In this document: positions 18,598-28,134 of the stretch, piece after piece | Layout: every line of letters begins with the position of its first letter | How positions within the stretch are numbered: the first letter of the stretch is position 1 | Origin: an uncultured Eubacteriales bacterium | GTDB taxonomy: Bacteria > Bacillota > Clostridia > Oscillospirales > Acutalibacteraceae | Direction of reading: 5' to 3' | DNA length: 64,000 nucleotides | Assembly: GCA_934444695.1 (NCBI GenBank) | Contig: CAKSDF010000001.1 | Location: forward strand, 8,605 to 72,604 | Made by a program: the position numbers and the translations under genes | Notes under the pieces: model-generated | What the model saw: only the letters and a program-made list of their open reading frames with translations | Databases searched by the model: none | Told to the model about the DNA's origin: nothing

Positions 18598-20274
18598 CTA
18601 TTTCGACGGGGTTTCCAGCAGCTTTCGGTGGGCGGTGGATTTATCCCTCCCCTTTTTGAAAATCACAAGGAAGGCGATAAACTCGGCGATAAATGTCAGT
18701 ACCCAGGAAATAGGATAGGATATAAACAGGCAGGAGGCCGTATGGAAGGCGGGGGTTTGGAAAATGGTATATATCCACACGATTCTCATTCCGCAAACAC
18801 CTGCCACCGTAATGACCATGGGCACTACCGACGATCCCATTCCTCTCAAAATGCCGGTCATAACGTCCATAAGGCCGCAGAGGAAATAGGGCAGGCAGAC
18901 AAAGGACAGCCTGAGTATTCCTTCGGCAATGGCATCAGGAGAGTCGGTTATATAAATTTTGAGAAGGGTGGGCGAGGCAAGATACATCGACACGCCGCAG
19001 ATTATTCCGGTAACGGCCACCGAGCAAAGGGCGATGCCCATTATCTTTTTTATGCGGTCGAATTTCTTTGCACCGTAGTTTCTTCCGACAAAATTGAGGG
19101 CGGTCTGATGGAAGCTGTTCATTGTCAGGTATACAAAGCCTTCCAGGTTTCCGGCGGCGGCATTGCCCGAAACGGCTACCGATCCGAAGGAGTTTATGGA
19201 CGACTGGATTATGACGTTTGAAATGGAAAACAGCGAGCCTTGTATTCCCGCAGGAAGGCCTATCTTAACGATTTTAAGCAGCGGCTTTTTATAGAACCGC
19301 AGCTTTGAAAGATACAGGCGGCAGTCGTCTCTTCTTTTCATCAGGGCTATAACCACCAGTATGGCCGAGAGGGTCTGGGAAACCGAGGTTGCGATGGCCA
19401 CGCCGGCCACGTTAAGGTCAAAGAATTTAACGAATATGTAGTTTAAAATTATGTTGAGCACGCCGGCGACCGAAAGGTAGATAAGAGGGCTTTTTGTATC
19501 GCCTGCAGCCCTTAAAATGGCCGCGCCGAAGTTATAAACAAGGCCGCCGATCATTCCGCAGAAGTATATTTCCATATAGACCGACGAAAGGTCTATAACA
19601 TCGGCGGGAGTACCCATCATTTCGAGAAAATTGCGGGAAAAGAGCAGTCCAACAACCGTCAGCACGGCGCCGCCCAAAATGGCCGTAGGAATGGCGGTAT
19701 GCACCGTTTCAAAGACGGTTTTGCTTTTCTTTGCGCCGAGGGCATGGGCAACGGCCACGCCTGCTCCTACCGACAGTCCGATAAATAAGTTGACCAGCAA
19801 GTTTATGAGCGCTCCGGTGGCTCCCACCGCCGCAACCGACAGGCTTCCGCAAAAATTGCCCACCATTATAAGGTCGGCGGCGTTGAAAAGCAGCTGCAGT
19901 ATACCGGTCAGCACAATGGGAATGGTGTATATTATCATTTTTTTGAAAAGGCCGCCTTCGAGCATTGGGTCGCCGGAAGCAACCTCCTTTGTTTTTGAGC
20001 CTGCCTTTACAGCACCCTGGACCGCTTGCCCTTCTTTTTCTGCCTGACTTTCGCCCGTTTCCACCGCTGCGATTTCGATTGCGCTTTCGGCTATACCTTC
20101 TTCCGTACCCTCTTCTGCGGTTGCCGCTGCCGTTTCGGCAATACTGTCGGCTGAGTTTTCGGCGTCGGTTATGATGGCTGTTTGCTCTGCTTTTTCGTCC
20201 GCTTTTTCACGGTTTTTTTCGGTGGTTGCCTCATTTATTTTTTCTTCTTTTTTTTTCATTTTTTTATTTTCCAA
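18598..20274 (-). CDS. MATE family efflux transporter with acidic N-terminal extension
   Basis: Up to 558 residues. From about residue 104 (MLEGGLFKKMIIYTIP) it is a standard 12-helix MATE/NorM exporter, a cation-coupled antiporter for drugs or metabolites, with paired repeats LQLLFNAADLIMVGNF and AVSGNAAAGNLEGFVY. Residues 1-103 are Glu/Ala-rich and hydrophilic, which is unusual. The start is uncertain: the long form begins at a TTG (20274) or ATG (20259) without a good ribosome site, whereas a perfect AAAGGAGGT lies at 19982-19990 but 16 bases from the ATG at 19965, an overlong spacing. It is divergent from dnaA, across a 496-bp T-rich gap. Confidence 0.85.
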   Translation of the reverse strand: MENKKMKKKEEKINEATTEKNREKADEKAEQTAIITDAENSADSIAETAAATAEEGTEEGIAESAIEIAAVETGESQAEKEGQAVQGAVKAGSKTKEVASGDPMLEGGLFKKMIIYTIPIVLTGILQLLFNAADLIMVGNFCGSLSVAAVGATGALINLLVNLFIGLSVGAGVAVAHALGAKKSKTVFETVHTAIPTAILGGAVLTVVGLLFSRNFLEMMGTPADVIDLSSVYMEIYFCGMIGGLVYNFGAAILRAAGDTKSPLIYLSVAGVLNIILNYIFVKFFDLNVAGVAIATSVSQTLSAILVVIALMKRRDDCRLYLSKLRFYKKPLLKIVKIGLPAGIQGSLFSISNVIIQSSINSFGSVAVSGNAAAGNLEGFVYLTMNSFHQTALNFVGRNYGAKKFDRIKKIMGIALCSVAVTGIICGVSMYLASPTLLKIYITDSPDAIAEGILRLSFVCLPYFLCGLMDVMTGILRGMGSSVVPMVITVAGVCGMRIVWIYTIFQTPAFHTASCLFISYPISWVLTFIAEFIAFLVIFKKGRDKSTAHRKLLETPSK

Positions 20275-20770
20275 ATTTCTTACCGTTCTTTCTTAAACAT
20301 GTCCGATATTTTACTGTGTGTCGTTTGTTTTTTCTGACATTGGGTCGTAATTTTTTTTCGTCGTCTGTTTTGACCGTTTTTCTTTTTTTCTTATAAAATA
20401 TTTTTTTCTCGTTCATTTATGTATTTGCAAGATAGATTTTATCACACCCATTTTTCCTTTTCAAGACAAATGAAAATTTTTATCTTTTTGCCCCGTTTTA
20501 TTAGTATTTTTATAATGTTTTTTAGGGGCTTTTTACTTGATTTTTAAGGGGTTTTATGGTATTATATACAGGTAAAATTATATTTTGGGTTTTTAGCGTT
20601 TTCAATCTTTTTTGAGCGAATTTTCCCTTTTAATTTTTATTGTATTTTTTCCCTTTAAAACCAAAATTTTCGGGAAAAATTATCTTTATATTTTACAATG
20701 CCGTCGACCGAAAATTTTCCTTTAACGGTGTTTTCACAAGACTATGACGGTTGAAAGAAGAGGAAGGTTT
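20275..20770. other. AT-rich divergent gap upstream of dnaA
   Basis: This gap has long T tracts and a probable dnaA promoter. I found no TTATCCACA-type DnaA box on either strand and no rpmH, rnpA or yidC genes, which usually flank dnaA in Firmicutes. Weak TTTTCAA/TTTTCAC words occur near 20458, 20601 and 20733. It remains a candidate part of oriC on position alone. Confidence 0.4.
20537..20565 (+). promoter_or_regulatory. Probable dnaA promoter
   Basis: TTGATT (20537-20542), 17-bp spacer, TATTAT (20560-20565). The predicted start near 20572 would leave a leader of about 200 nt. Confidence 0.5.
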
Positions 20771-22057
20771 ATGAACACATTTGAAGAGGTATGGGAGAAT
20801 GTTTGTGCTCTTTGCCGGGAGGAAATTTCCAGCGTGGCTTATAACTGCTGGATAAACACCTTATCGCCGGTTAAATTAAAGGGCAATGTGGCTGTTGTTT
20901 CTGCTCCCACAAATTATCAGAAAAATCTCACTATGAGCCACTATAAGGATCTTCTCGAACGGGCATTTTCCGAGGTTTTCGGATTTAATGTCACGCTGGA
21001 GGTCATTTCGGATGAAAACAAGCCGGTAAGGCCCATCGAAAATATTACCGAGAGCTTTACCTTTGACAATTTCATTGTCGGTCCGTCCAACGATTTTGCC
21101 CACGCTGCAGCGGTGGCGGTGGCAAAAAATCCCGGCAAGCAGTATAATCCCCTTTTCATTTACGGAAAGCCGGGCCTTGGTAAGACACACCTTTTAAACG
21201 CCATTAAAAACTATGTTTTGGACAAAAATCCCGGGTTTAACATTGTTTATACCCAAGGCGAGGCCTTTGCCAACGAGATAATCGACGCTATCCATTCGGG
21301 AAGCACACCTGATTTCAGGGAAAAGTTCCGCAACACCGATATGCTTTTTGTGGACGATATTCAGTTCATTTCGGGCAAGGATTCCACACAGACCGAGTTT
21401 TTCAACACCTTTAATTCCCTTCACGAGGCCGGAAAGCAAATCGTGCTGACCTCCGACCGTCCGCCAAAGGAGATTAACGCCCTGACCGAGAGACTTCGCC
21501 AGCGGTTTGAAATGGGTCTTTTGGCCGACATTAAGGAGCCGGATTACGAAACCCGCGTGGCCATCATCCGCCAGAAGGCCGAGGAGCTTAACTTTGAAAT
21601 TTCCGACGCGGTGGCTCAGTGCATCGCCAATCAGATAAAGACCAACGTCCGCCAGATTGAAGGGGTGCTCAACAAGCTCAAGGCATACACCGACCTTACC
21701 AGCGAAAAGCCCTCAATTTTCAGCGTTATAACGGTCATAAACGAGATACGCAGGGACGAGATTGACAATACCATTACGGTTGAGAAGATAATCGACGCGG
21801 TGGCCAACGCCTATGACGTTACACCGGCCGACATCTGCTCTAAAAAGCAGCATATGGACATTTCCAATGCCCGCCATATCGTCATTTACATAGCAAGCCA
21901 GATGACCGGCCTGACCCTTAAGCAGATCGGCGACAAAATCAACCGCAATCATTCCACCATTTCCGCCTCCCTTAACAAGATGGAAAAAGATCTAAAGAAA
22001 AATTCCCGTCTTAAGGCCAACATCGAGGACATTATGAAAAACCTCAAGAACAAGTAA
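20771..22057 (+). CDS. dnaA: Chromosomal replication initiator DnaA
   Basis: A 428-residue AAA+ initiator that assembles on origin DNA and opens it. Domain I is about 1-75 (CWINTLSPV), followed by a short domain II, then Walker A GKPGLGKTH (132-140) and Walker B LFVDDIQF (about 192-199). Domain IV has the helix ARHIVIYIASQMTGLTLKQIGDKINRNHSTISASL. The base-contacting motif that is DHTTV in most bacteria reads NHSTI (393-397), an Asp-to-Asn change at a specificity residue. ATG 20771 follows GAGGAAGG; an upstream GTG-type extension is not conserved. At 428 residues it is slightly short because domain II is short. Confidence 0.97.
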   Translation: MNTFEEVWENVCALCREEISSVAYNCWINTLSPVKLKGNVAVVSAPTNYQKNLTMSHYKDLLERAFSEVFGFNVTLEVISDENKPVRPIENITESFTFDNFIVGPSNDFAHAAAVAVAKNPGKQYNPLFIYGKPGLGKTHLLNAIKNYVLDKNPGFNIVYTQGEAFANEIIDAIHSGSTPDFREKFRNTDMLFVDDIQFISGKDSTQTEFFNTFNSLHEAGKQIVLTSDRPPKEINALTERLRQRFEMGLLADIKEPDYETRVAIIRQKAEELNFEISDAVAQCIANQIKTNVRQIEGVLNKLKAYTDLTSEKPSIFSVITVINEIRRDEIDNTITVEKIIDAVANAYDVTPADICSKKQHMDISNARHIVIYIASQMTGLTLKQIGDKINRNHSTISASLNKMEKDLKKNSRLKANIEDIMKNLKNK

Positions 22058-22593
22058 ACAGGATATCTACATAGGACTTTATGGGGTTTTATGGCAAGCG
22101 GTTCTTTTCAGCTTTTAAAGGTCACGGCTGATTTTAGAAAAAGCGGCGGCAAAAAGATTTAAACATTAGTATTAATTTACAGCGAGTTAAATATACGCTG
22201 AATTTTCCTCTTTTTCAACATTTTATGAAATTAAAATTGCTTAAATCGGCTTGAAAGCAAAAAAAGAGACAGTTTAAAAGTTTCAACGGCTGTTTAAAAT
22301 TTTTTCGCGATTTCGGTTGCGCAGGATTACATAATGACTGAAATTTTAAACACAAATTTCGAAAACTTTCAACTTTCAACTTTTAAATCTTTTTTCATTT
22401 GTTTTTGTTATGTTTTTCGAAAAAAATTTCGACGGCTTGTGTTGATGCGGAAACGGCTTGTACACTTGGTGAAGTATTGATTTCAACATTTCAATGTCCC
22501 CTATTACTCTTACTGAATTAAATATTTATATTTGTTTGTTTTAAGAGCAAACTTTCAGCGAAATTTTTATTATCAATAACGGAAGTGAAAATT
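22058..22593. other. dnaA-dnaN intergenic region, candidate origin with TTTCAAC motifs
   Basis: A 536-bp AT-rich gap. The heptamer TTTCAAC occurs five times on the + strand, at 22213, 22281, 22367, 22374 (a direct tandem) and 22481; two of these extend to TTTTCAACA or ATTTCAACA, two or three mismatches from the classic box TTATCCACA. No classic box is present. Long AT tracts could serve as an unwinding element. Origin function is inferred from position and motif clustering only. Confidence 0.45.
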
Positions 22594-23694
22594 ATGAAGT
22601 TAACCTGCGAAAAAAATAAACTGACCGAAGCGGTCTCAAAGGTGCAGATAGCTACCAGCTCATCTTCTCTGCCGGCCCTTGAAGGAATATTTTTTGAATG
22701 CAAGGACGGATACCTTACCCTTACGGGATATAATCTTGAAATGGGCATAACCACCGCCATCGACGCCAAGACCGAGCAAAACGGCCTTGTTATTATGTCG
22801 GCCAGATATTTTTCCGAGATAGTTCGGAAAATTCCCGGAAATATTATTTCCATTGAAACCGATGAAAAATATATATGCACAATCAAAAGCGGTGAAACTA
22901 AGTTTTCCATCATCGGTATGCCTCCCGAGGAATATCCCGATCTTCCCACCGTTAATGCCGGAGAGAGCTTTGAGATTGAGGGAAACACCCTTTGCAGTAT
23001 GATCAGGCAGACAAGGTTTGCCGTTTCCAAAAAGGAAGATAAGCCCATTTACAACGGCATTTGCTTTTATCTTAAGGATGGGGTTATTACCCTTGCGGCT
23101 CTGGACGGATACCGCCTTGCAATACGCAAGGAAAAAACCGATTTTGAGGGACAGCTTAAATTTGTTGTGCCCGAAAAGACCCTGACCGAGATAACCAAAA
23201 TCATCGGAGAGGGCGAGAATAAGGTTAAGATATCGGTCGAGAGAAAACATATTATTTTTGAAATTGGCGGCGTTGTGGTGGTATCAAGGCTGCTTGAAGG
23301 GGAGTTTATGGACTGGGAAACGGCCGTTCCGCAAAAGATAACCTCCACGGTTATGGCCGATACTCATATGATTCGCTCCTGCATCGATCGCGTTTCGCTG
23401 GTCGTTAACGACAGGGACAGGGTGTTTGTGCGCTGCTTCTTCGAGCAAAGCGAGTTTAAGGCAATGTGCGATTCGACGGTGGGTAATGCCGTTGATAAGG
23501 TGCCGGTAAACCTTGAGGGTGACCGGGTGGAAATAGGTTTTAACAGCCGCTATCTTATTGATGCACTGCGCGCCGTTGAGGACGATGTTATTAAAATTGA
23601 GCTTAACGGACCGTTTTCGCCCATTAAAATTGTGCCTAAAGAGGGCGACAGCTTTATGTTTATAGTGCTGCCGGTGAGAATTACAAAGGCTTAA
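22594..23694 (+). CDS. dnaN: DNA polymerase III beta clamp
   Basis: A 366-residue ring-forming sliding clamp that tethers DNA polymerase III. Three beta-clamp domains are recognisable (MKLTCEKNKLTEAVSKVQIA at the start; FAVSKKEDKPIYNGICF opening domain 2; the C-terminal peptide-binding groove ending FMFIVLPVRI). The ATG at 22594 has GGAAGTG seven bases upstream; an in-frame GTG at 22585 would overlap that site. It is followed by a parS site and the S4-domain gene, the standard order dnaA-dnaN-S4-recF. Confidence 0.96.
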   Translation: MKLTCEKNKLTEAVSKVQIATSSSSLPALEGIFFECKDGYLTLTGYNLEMGITTAIDAKTEQNGLVIMSARYFSEIVRKIPGNIISIETDEKYICTIKSGETKFSIIGMPPEEYPDLPTVNAGESFEIEGNTLCSMIRQTRFAVSKKEDKPIYNGICFYLKDGVITLAALDGYRLAIRKEKTDFEGQLKFVVPEKTLTEITKIIGEGENKVKISVERKHIIFEIGGVVVVSRLLEGEFMDWETAVPQKITSTVMADTHMIRSCIDRVSLVVNDRDRVFVRCFFEQSEFKAMCDSTVGNAVDKVPVNLEGDRVEIGFNSRYLIDALRAVEDDVIKIELNGPFSPIKIVPKEGDSFMFIVLPVRITKA

Positions 23695-23733
23695 AAACCC
23701 GTAAAATAAATTAACAAAATGTAATGTGAAAAA

Positions 23734-23749
23734 TGTTTCACGTGAAACA
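23734..23749. promoter_or_regulatory. parS: parS centromere site 2
   Basis: Perfect TGTTTCACGTGAAACA, 39 bp after the dnaN stop, with symmetric A/T flanks. Confidence 0.93.
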
Positions 23750-23855
23750 TTTTATCAGTGCACATCGCCGCAAAGCCAGTAAAAATGCGGGTTTTGGACG
23801 ACTGAAGAAATCGATAAAATGACAAAAATCAAATGAAAAAGGGGGCGGAAGAGCC

Positions 23856-24086
23856 GTGAAAATAAAGCTGACGCAGGTGAGAGAAAAAATAAAAATAACC
23901 ACCGATTTTATAAAGCTCGACGCCTTTTTGAAATTTGCAAACGCCGTGCCCTCGGGAGGAGCCGCAAAGGATCTTGTTTTGGACGGCAAGGTAAAGGTCA
24001 ACGGAGAAGTGTGCCTGCAAAGAGGGAAAAAGCTTTTTAAGGGCGACAGGGTTGAAATAGGCCGAAAGATTTTTGAGGTGGCATAA
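23856..24086 (+). CDS. S4-domain RNA-binding protein (YaaA type)
   Basis: A 76-residue protein made almost entirely of an S4 fold: [42 protein letters not shown], in which the family's loop and the KVNGE-V turn are clear. The dnaN-S4-recF position is where Bacillus yaaA (rlbA) lies; that protein is linked to ribosome assembly. The start is a GTG at 23856 with a GGCGGAAG ribosome site. The stop is 5 bp before recF, so the two are probably translationally coupled. Confidence 0.9.
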   Translation: MKIKLTQVREKIKITTDFIKLDAFLKFANAVPSGGAAKDLVLDGKVKVNGEVCLQRGKKLFKGDRVEIGRKIFEVA

Positions 24087-24091
24087 GAAAA

Positions 24092-25192
24092 ATGTATGTC
24101 AAAAGCCTTGAAATGGAAAATTTCCGCAACATCGAAAGTGCAAAAATCGATCCTGCAAACGGGGTCAATGTAATATTCGGCAACAACGCCCAGGGAAAAA
24201 CCAATCTTATTGAAGGAATATATTTCTGCTCGGGAATGGGGTCTTTTCGCGGGGCAAAGGAAAGCGAGCTTTTGCAGTTTGAAAAGGAATATTTTTCGAT
24301 TTGCTGCGGTTTTCATTCCTTTGAACGGGATCGGAAAATATTCATCAGAAGCTCAATGCAAAAACGAAAAATAAGCCTTTCGGATGTGGAGATGAAATCC
24401 TATTCGGCCCTTTGCGAGCACTTTAAATGCGTTGTGTTTTTCCCCGACGATTTAAGTCTTATAAAGCGGTCGCCCGACAATCGGAGAAGGTTTTTGGACA
24501 ATGCCCTTTGCACCCTCAAACCGGGCTATAAAAAGCTGATTTCAAACTATAAACGGGCGCTTTTGCAGAAAAATTCTCTGCTCAAAGGAATTTTTAAATT
24601 TGACAAACAGACCGCCGACAATATGCTGGACGGATTCGACAGGTTTCTTGCTCACTACGGGGCGGCAATTGCCAATCAGCGGAGCATCTATACAAAAAAG
24701 CTTTGCGTCTTTGCCGATGAGTTCTTTTCGGGACTGACCCTTGGCAAGGAACAGCTGACACTTAATTATACCGGCGAAAAGCTTTTTGAAGGGGACGCCG
24801 AGCAGCAGCTTTTTAATAGCTTGAGAGAAAAAAGAGATGAAGACATCAAAAATCTATCCACATCGGTTGGGCCTCACCGCCACGATCTGGAGGTTTTGAT
24901 AAACGGCATATCGGCCAGGGAATTCGGATCCCAGGGACAGCAGCGGTCGGCCGCCATTGCGCTCAAGCTTTCGGAAGCAGAGGTGCTTAAGGAATATACC
25001 GGGGAAAAGCCGGTGGTTATTCTGGACGACGTTATGAGCGAGCTTGACAGCGAGCGGCAGGAATATATTTTAAACAAAATAAGCGGCGGGCAGGTTTTTA
25101 TAACCTGCTGCGATCCCAAACAAATCGCCGGACTAAAGGGCGGAAAGGCTTTTTTCGCCGAAAACGGGCGGTTTTTTGAACGGGAAATATAG
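24092..25192 (+). CDS. recF: DNA replication and repair protein RecF
   Basis: A 366-residue SMC-like ATPase that helps load RecA at gaps. The N-terminal MYVKSLEMENFRNIESAKID and Walker A GNNAQGKTNLIEG are diagnostic; the C-terminal ABC signature region reads EFGSQGQQRSAAIALKLSEAE and Walker B PVVILDDVMSELD. The length equals the family norm. The ribosome site AGGTGG lies within the end of the S4 gene. A single CTATCCACA word inside the gene (about 24851) is a one-mismatch DnaA box but is isolated. Confidence 0.96.
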   Translation: MYVKSLEMENFRNIESAKIDPANGVNVIFGNNAQGKTNLIEGIYFCSGMGSFRGAKESELLQFEKEYFSICCGFHSFERDRKIFIRSSMQKRKISLSDVEMKSYSALCEHFKCVVFFPDDLSLIKRSPDNRRRFLDNALCTLKPGYKKLISNYKRALLQKNSLLKGIFKFDKQTADNMLDGFDRFLAHYGAAIANQRSIYTKKLCVFADEFFSGLTLGKEQLTLNYTGEKLFEGDAEQQLFNSLREKRDEDIKNLSTSVGPHRHDLEVLINGISAREFGSQGQQRSAAIALKLSEAEVLKEYTGEKPVVILDDVMSELDSERQEYILNKISGGQVFITCCDPKQIAGLKGGKAFFAENGRFFEREI

Positions 25193-25243
25193 CGGAAACG
25201 CGGCAAAAAGGCAAAACTCAAAAATGAACGCCAAGGTGAAAAT

Positions 25244-25597
25244 GTGACAAAGCTTAATAGATATATCGTAATCGGAGAGCGTGCCATGCTCTGCCGGGAC
25301 ATTGTTGGAATATTCGATCTGGACAAAACCACCGTAAAAAAGGACACCCGGGAGTTTTTAAATAAAAACGAAGCTAAGGGATTGGTTGAAACGGTGGGAT
25401 ACGACATTCCCCTTTCCTTTATCGTAACCGGAAAAAAAGAGTTTCCGCAAAGGTTAAAAGAGCAAAAAAAGAATGGCATTATTCTTTCCCCCATTTCTCC
25501 CGCAACCCTCGGGCAGCGTGCCCGGGGTAAAAAGGAAGCGGCAAGGGACGAGACGGCCGACATTATCGGCAGGAGACAGATGGGAAAAACGGTTTAA
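25244..25597 (+). CDS. remB: RemB/YaaB-type DUF370 regulator
   Basis: A 117-residue protein of the extracellular matrix regulatory RemB family, which lies between recF and gyrB in many Firmicutes. The family core reads RYIVIGERAMLCRDIVGIFDLDKTTVKKDTREFL, then SFIVTGKK and IILSPISPATLGQRAR. The C-terminal 20 residues are basic and unconserved. The start is a GTG at 25244 with AAGGTG five bases before it. RemA/RemB proteins bind DNA as large oligomers in Bacillus; a target here is unknown. Confidence 0.85.
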   Translation: MTKLNRYIVIGERAMLCRDIVGIFDLDKTTVKKDTREFLNKNEAKGLVETVGYDIPLSFIVTGKKEFPQRLKEQKKNGIILSPISPATLGQRARGKKEAARDETADIIGRRQMGKTV

Positions 25598-25701
25598 AAC
25601 AAGCATAAGGTCAAGCATAATGCACACATACGAAAAAGTGTCGCACAAAAAAATGACGAGCGAAACCTATCGATACTCGAATACTGAATGCTTATAAAAA
25701 A

Positions 25702-25717
25702 TGTTTCACGTGAAACA
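25702..25717. promoter_or_regulatory. parS: parS centromere site 3
   Basis: Perfect parS palindrome in the 517-bp gap between remB and gyrB. The rest of that gap holds a hairpin GTTGCAC / GTGCAAC (25864-25883) and no gene. Confidence 0.93.
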
Positions 25718-26114
25718 TTATTGTTAAAAAAATGACAAAGTCGCTGTTTAAGGAATGTAAAGCCCTTTGAAATGCGAAAAAACTGAATGAGAAAAATCTA
25801 AAAAGACGGCTATAGGATTAAAAATCCTTTCTACATAAAAATTTTAAAATAAATTTATTTAAAGTTGCACGGTTTTGTGCAACAAAGGGCGTTTTTCGGA
25901 CCGTTAATCAGAAGGGGAAAACTCGCCAAATGCCGGAAATGCGATGAAGCGATGGCTGTTTGTCATGTCGCGGGCTGCGGTAATGTGCGTGTTACGCTTA
26001 TGCAGTTTTGGTGCGATTTGCGGCGGTAAACGCTGTGACAGGCCGCAGGTATTTAATCAGGTTTAAAAAATATTAAAAGTATAAAGTGAAAAGCAACCGT
26101 CAGGAGGTTATAAA

Positions 26115-28064
26115 ATGGAAAACGAACAGATGCCCAACCTTAAGGTAAATGAGGAGTACGACGCCGAACAAATTCAGGTGCTCGAAGGGCTGGAGGCTGT
26201 GCGCAAACGCCCCGGTATGTACATCGGATCGACCGGTGAGCGGGGTCTGCACCACCTTGTTTACGAAATTGTCGACAACTCTATCGACGAGGCTCTTGCA
26301 GGCTATTGCACCCACATCGAGGTGGACATTTTAGAGGGAGACATTATCCGCGTTACCGACAACGGCCGCGGTATCCCCACCGGCATCAACAAAAAATACA
26401 ATATGCCGGCCGTCACAATGGTATTTACCATGCTCCATGCCGGCGGTAAATTCGGCGGCAGCGGATACAAGGTGTCGGGCGGACTGCACGGCGTCGGATC
26501 GTCGGTTGTTAACGCCCTTTCTACCTGGCTTGAAGTGGAAGTTAAAAACGGAAAAGAGATACTTAAACAAAGATATGAACGGGGCGCCATCGTTTCCGAC
26601 CTTGAAAAGATCGGAGATACGGCCGAGACCGGCACAAAGGTCACCTTTAAGCCCGATCCCGACGTTTTCACCGACACCACCGAATACGATTATAACACCC
26701 TGCTCACCCGCCTGAGAGAACAGGCTTTCCTCAATGCAGGCGTTAAGATAACCCTTACCGATTACCGTCCCGACGAGGAAGGAAACGAGCAGTTCAGGCA
26801 GGACGTTCTTCACTATGAAGGCGGAATCAAGAGCTATGTCGACTTTATTCTTGAAAAATCCAAGAAGGAGGCCATGCTTCCCGAGGTCGTTTATATAAAC
26901 GGCGTTAAGGGAGATTCATCGGCCGAAATCGCCTTCCAATACAGCAGCGGATACGATACAAAGATAATCAGCTTTGCGAATAACATCCATACGGTTGACG
27001 GCGGTACCCACGAAAGCGCCTTTAAAATGGCCCTCACTCGCGTTGTCAACGCATATGCCAGAAAGTTTGGTATGCTTAAGGAAAAGGATCCAAACCTTAA
27101 GGGCGAGGACATTCAGGAAGGTATTGCGGCGGTTATATCGGTCAAGCTGACCGACGCTCAGTTTGAGGGACAGACCAAGGCTAAGCTTGGCAACACCTCT
27201 ATGGGATCTATGGTTACGGCCATGATGGGCGAAAAGCTGGCCGAATATCTTGAGGAAAATCCCAATCCCGCCAAAATCATCGTTACAAAGGCCATTGCCG
27301 CTTCGGCCGCACGAGAGGCCGCACAAAAGGCAAGAGATCTGACCAGAAAACAGGGCGGAAGCAAGTTTAAAAAGCCCGAAAAGCTGGCCGACTGCATTTC
27401 CAGAGATCCTTCCGAGACCGAGATATTCATCGTCGAGGGAGACAGCGCCGGCGGATCGGCGGTTAAGGGAAGAGATTCCCGCACTCAGGCCATACTGCCC
27501 CTTTGGGGAAAGATGCTCAACGTTGAAAAGGCAAGAGCAGACAAGGTTTACGGCAACGACAAGCTTACCCCCGTGGTGCTTGCTCTGGGCACCGGAATCG
27601 GCGAGGAATTTGACATTACAAAGCTCCGTTACGGCAAGATTTTCATTATGGCCGATGCCGATGTTGACGGTTCTCATATCCGCACCCTGCTGCTGACCTT
27701 CTTCTTCAAATATATGCCCCAGCTTATCGAAAACGGCAACATCTACATTGCTCAGCCGCCCCTCTTCAAGGTTTCCAAGGGAAAGAAATTTTTCTATGCC
27801 TTTTCGGACGAGGAGCGGGATATGTACATCGAGACGCTGGGCGGAAATGCCGACGTTCAGCGGTATAAAGGTCTTGGTGAGATGGACGGAAAACAGCTTA
27901 ACGAAACCACCATGGATCCGAGATTCCGCACCACCCTTAAGGTCACAATGGCCGACGCACAAAAGGCGGCCGAGACCATTACCCTGCTTATGGGAGACGA
28001 GGTTGAGCCCCGCCGCCAGTTTATCGAAGAAAATGCCACATATGTTCAGAACCTTGACGTGTGA
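26115..28064 (+). CDS. gyrB: DNA gyrase subunit B
   Basis: A 649-residue ATPase subunit of gyrase, which introduces negative supercoils. The GHKL ATP site reads HHLVYEIVDNSIDEALAGYC and VTDNGRGIPTG, with the ATP lid GGLHGVGSSVVNAL. The TOPRIM domain has IFIVEGDSAGGSA and the metal-binding MADADVDGSHIRTLLLTF; the C-terminal RYKGLGEM is intact. It lacks the ~170-residue insertion of Gram-negative GyrB, as expected for a Firmicute. AGGAGGT precedes the ATG. A ParE identity is unlikely given the recF-gyrB-gyrA context. Confidence 0.97.
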   Translation: MENEQMPNLKVNEEYDAEQIQVLEGLEAVRKRPGMYIGSTGERGLHHLVYEIVDNSIDEALAGYCTHIEVDILEGDIIRVTDNGRGIPTGINKKYNMPAVTMVFTMLHAGGKFGGSGYKVSGGLHGVGSSVVNALSTWLEVEVKNGKEILKQRYERGAIVSDLEKIGDTAETGTKVTFKPDPDVFTDTTEYDYNTLLTRLREQAFLNAGVKITLTDYRPDEEGNEQFRQDVLHYEGGIKSYVDFILEKSKKEAMLPEVVYINGVKGDSSAEIAFQYSSGYDTKIISFANNIHTVDGGTHESAFKMALTRVVNAYARKFGMLKEKDPNLKGEDIQEGIAAVISVKLTDAQFEGQTKAKLGNTSMGSMVTAMMGEKLAEYLEENPNPAKIIVTKAIAASAAREAAQKARDLTRKQGGSKFKKPEKLADCISRDPSETEIFIVEGDSAGGSAVKGRDSRTQAILPLWGKMLNVEKARADKVYGNDKLTPVVLALGTGIGEEFDITKLRYGKIFIMADADVDGSHIRTLLLTFFFKYMPQLIENGNIYIAQPPLFKVSKGKKFFYAFSDEERDMYIETLGGNADVQRYKGLGEMDGKQLNETTMDPRFRTTLKVTMADAQKAAETITLLMGDEVEPRRQFIEENATYVQNLDV

Positions 28065-28134
28065 TAATATTTTTTGCAAAGCACTTTATTTGCAAAAGGT
28101 TTGACGACAGGTTTTAAAGAGAGGATGATTTGAT

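Noticed and set aside
24847..24856. CTATCCACA as a DnaA box in recF
   Set aside because: A single one-mismatch match inside a coding sequence, with no neighbours to form a cluster.
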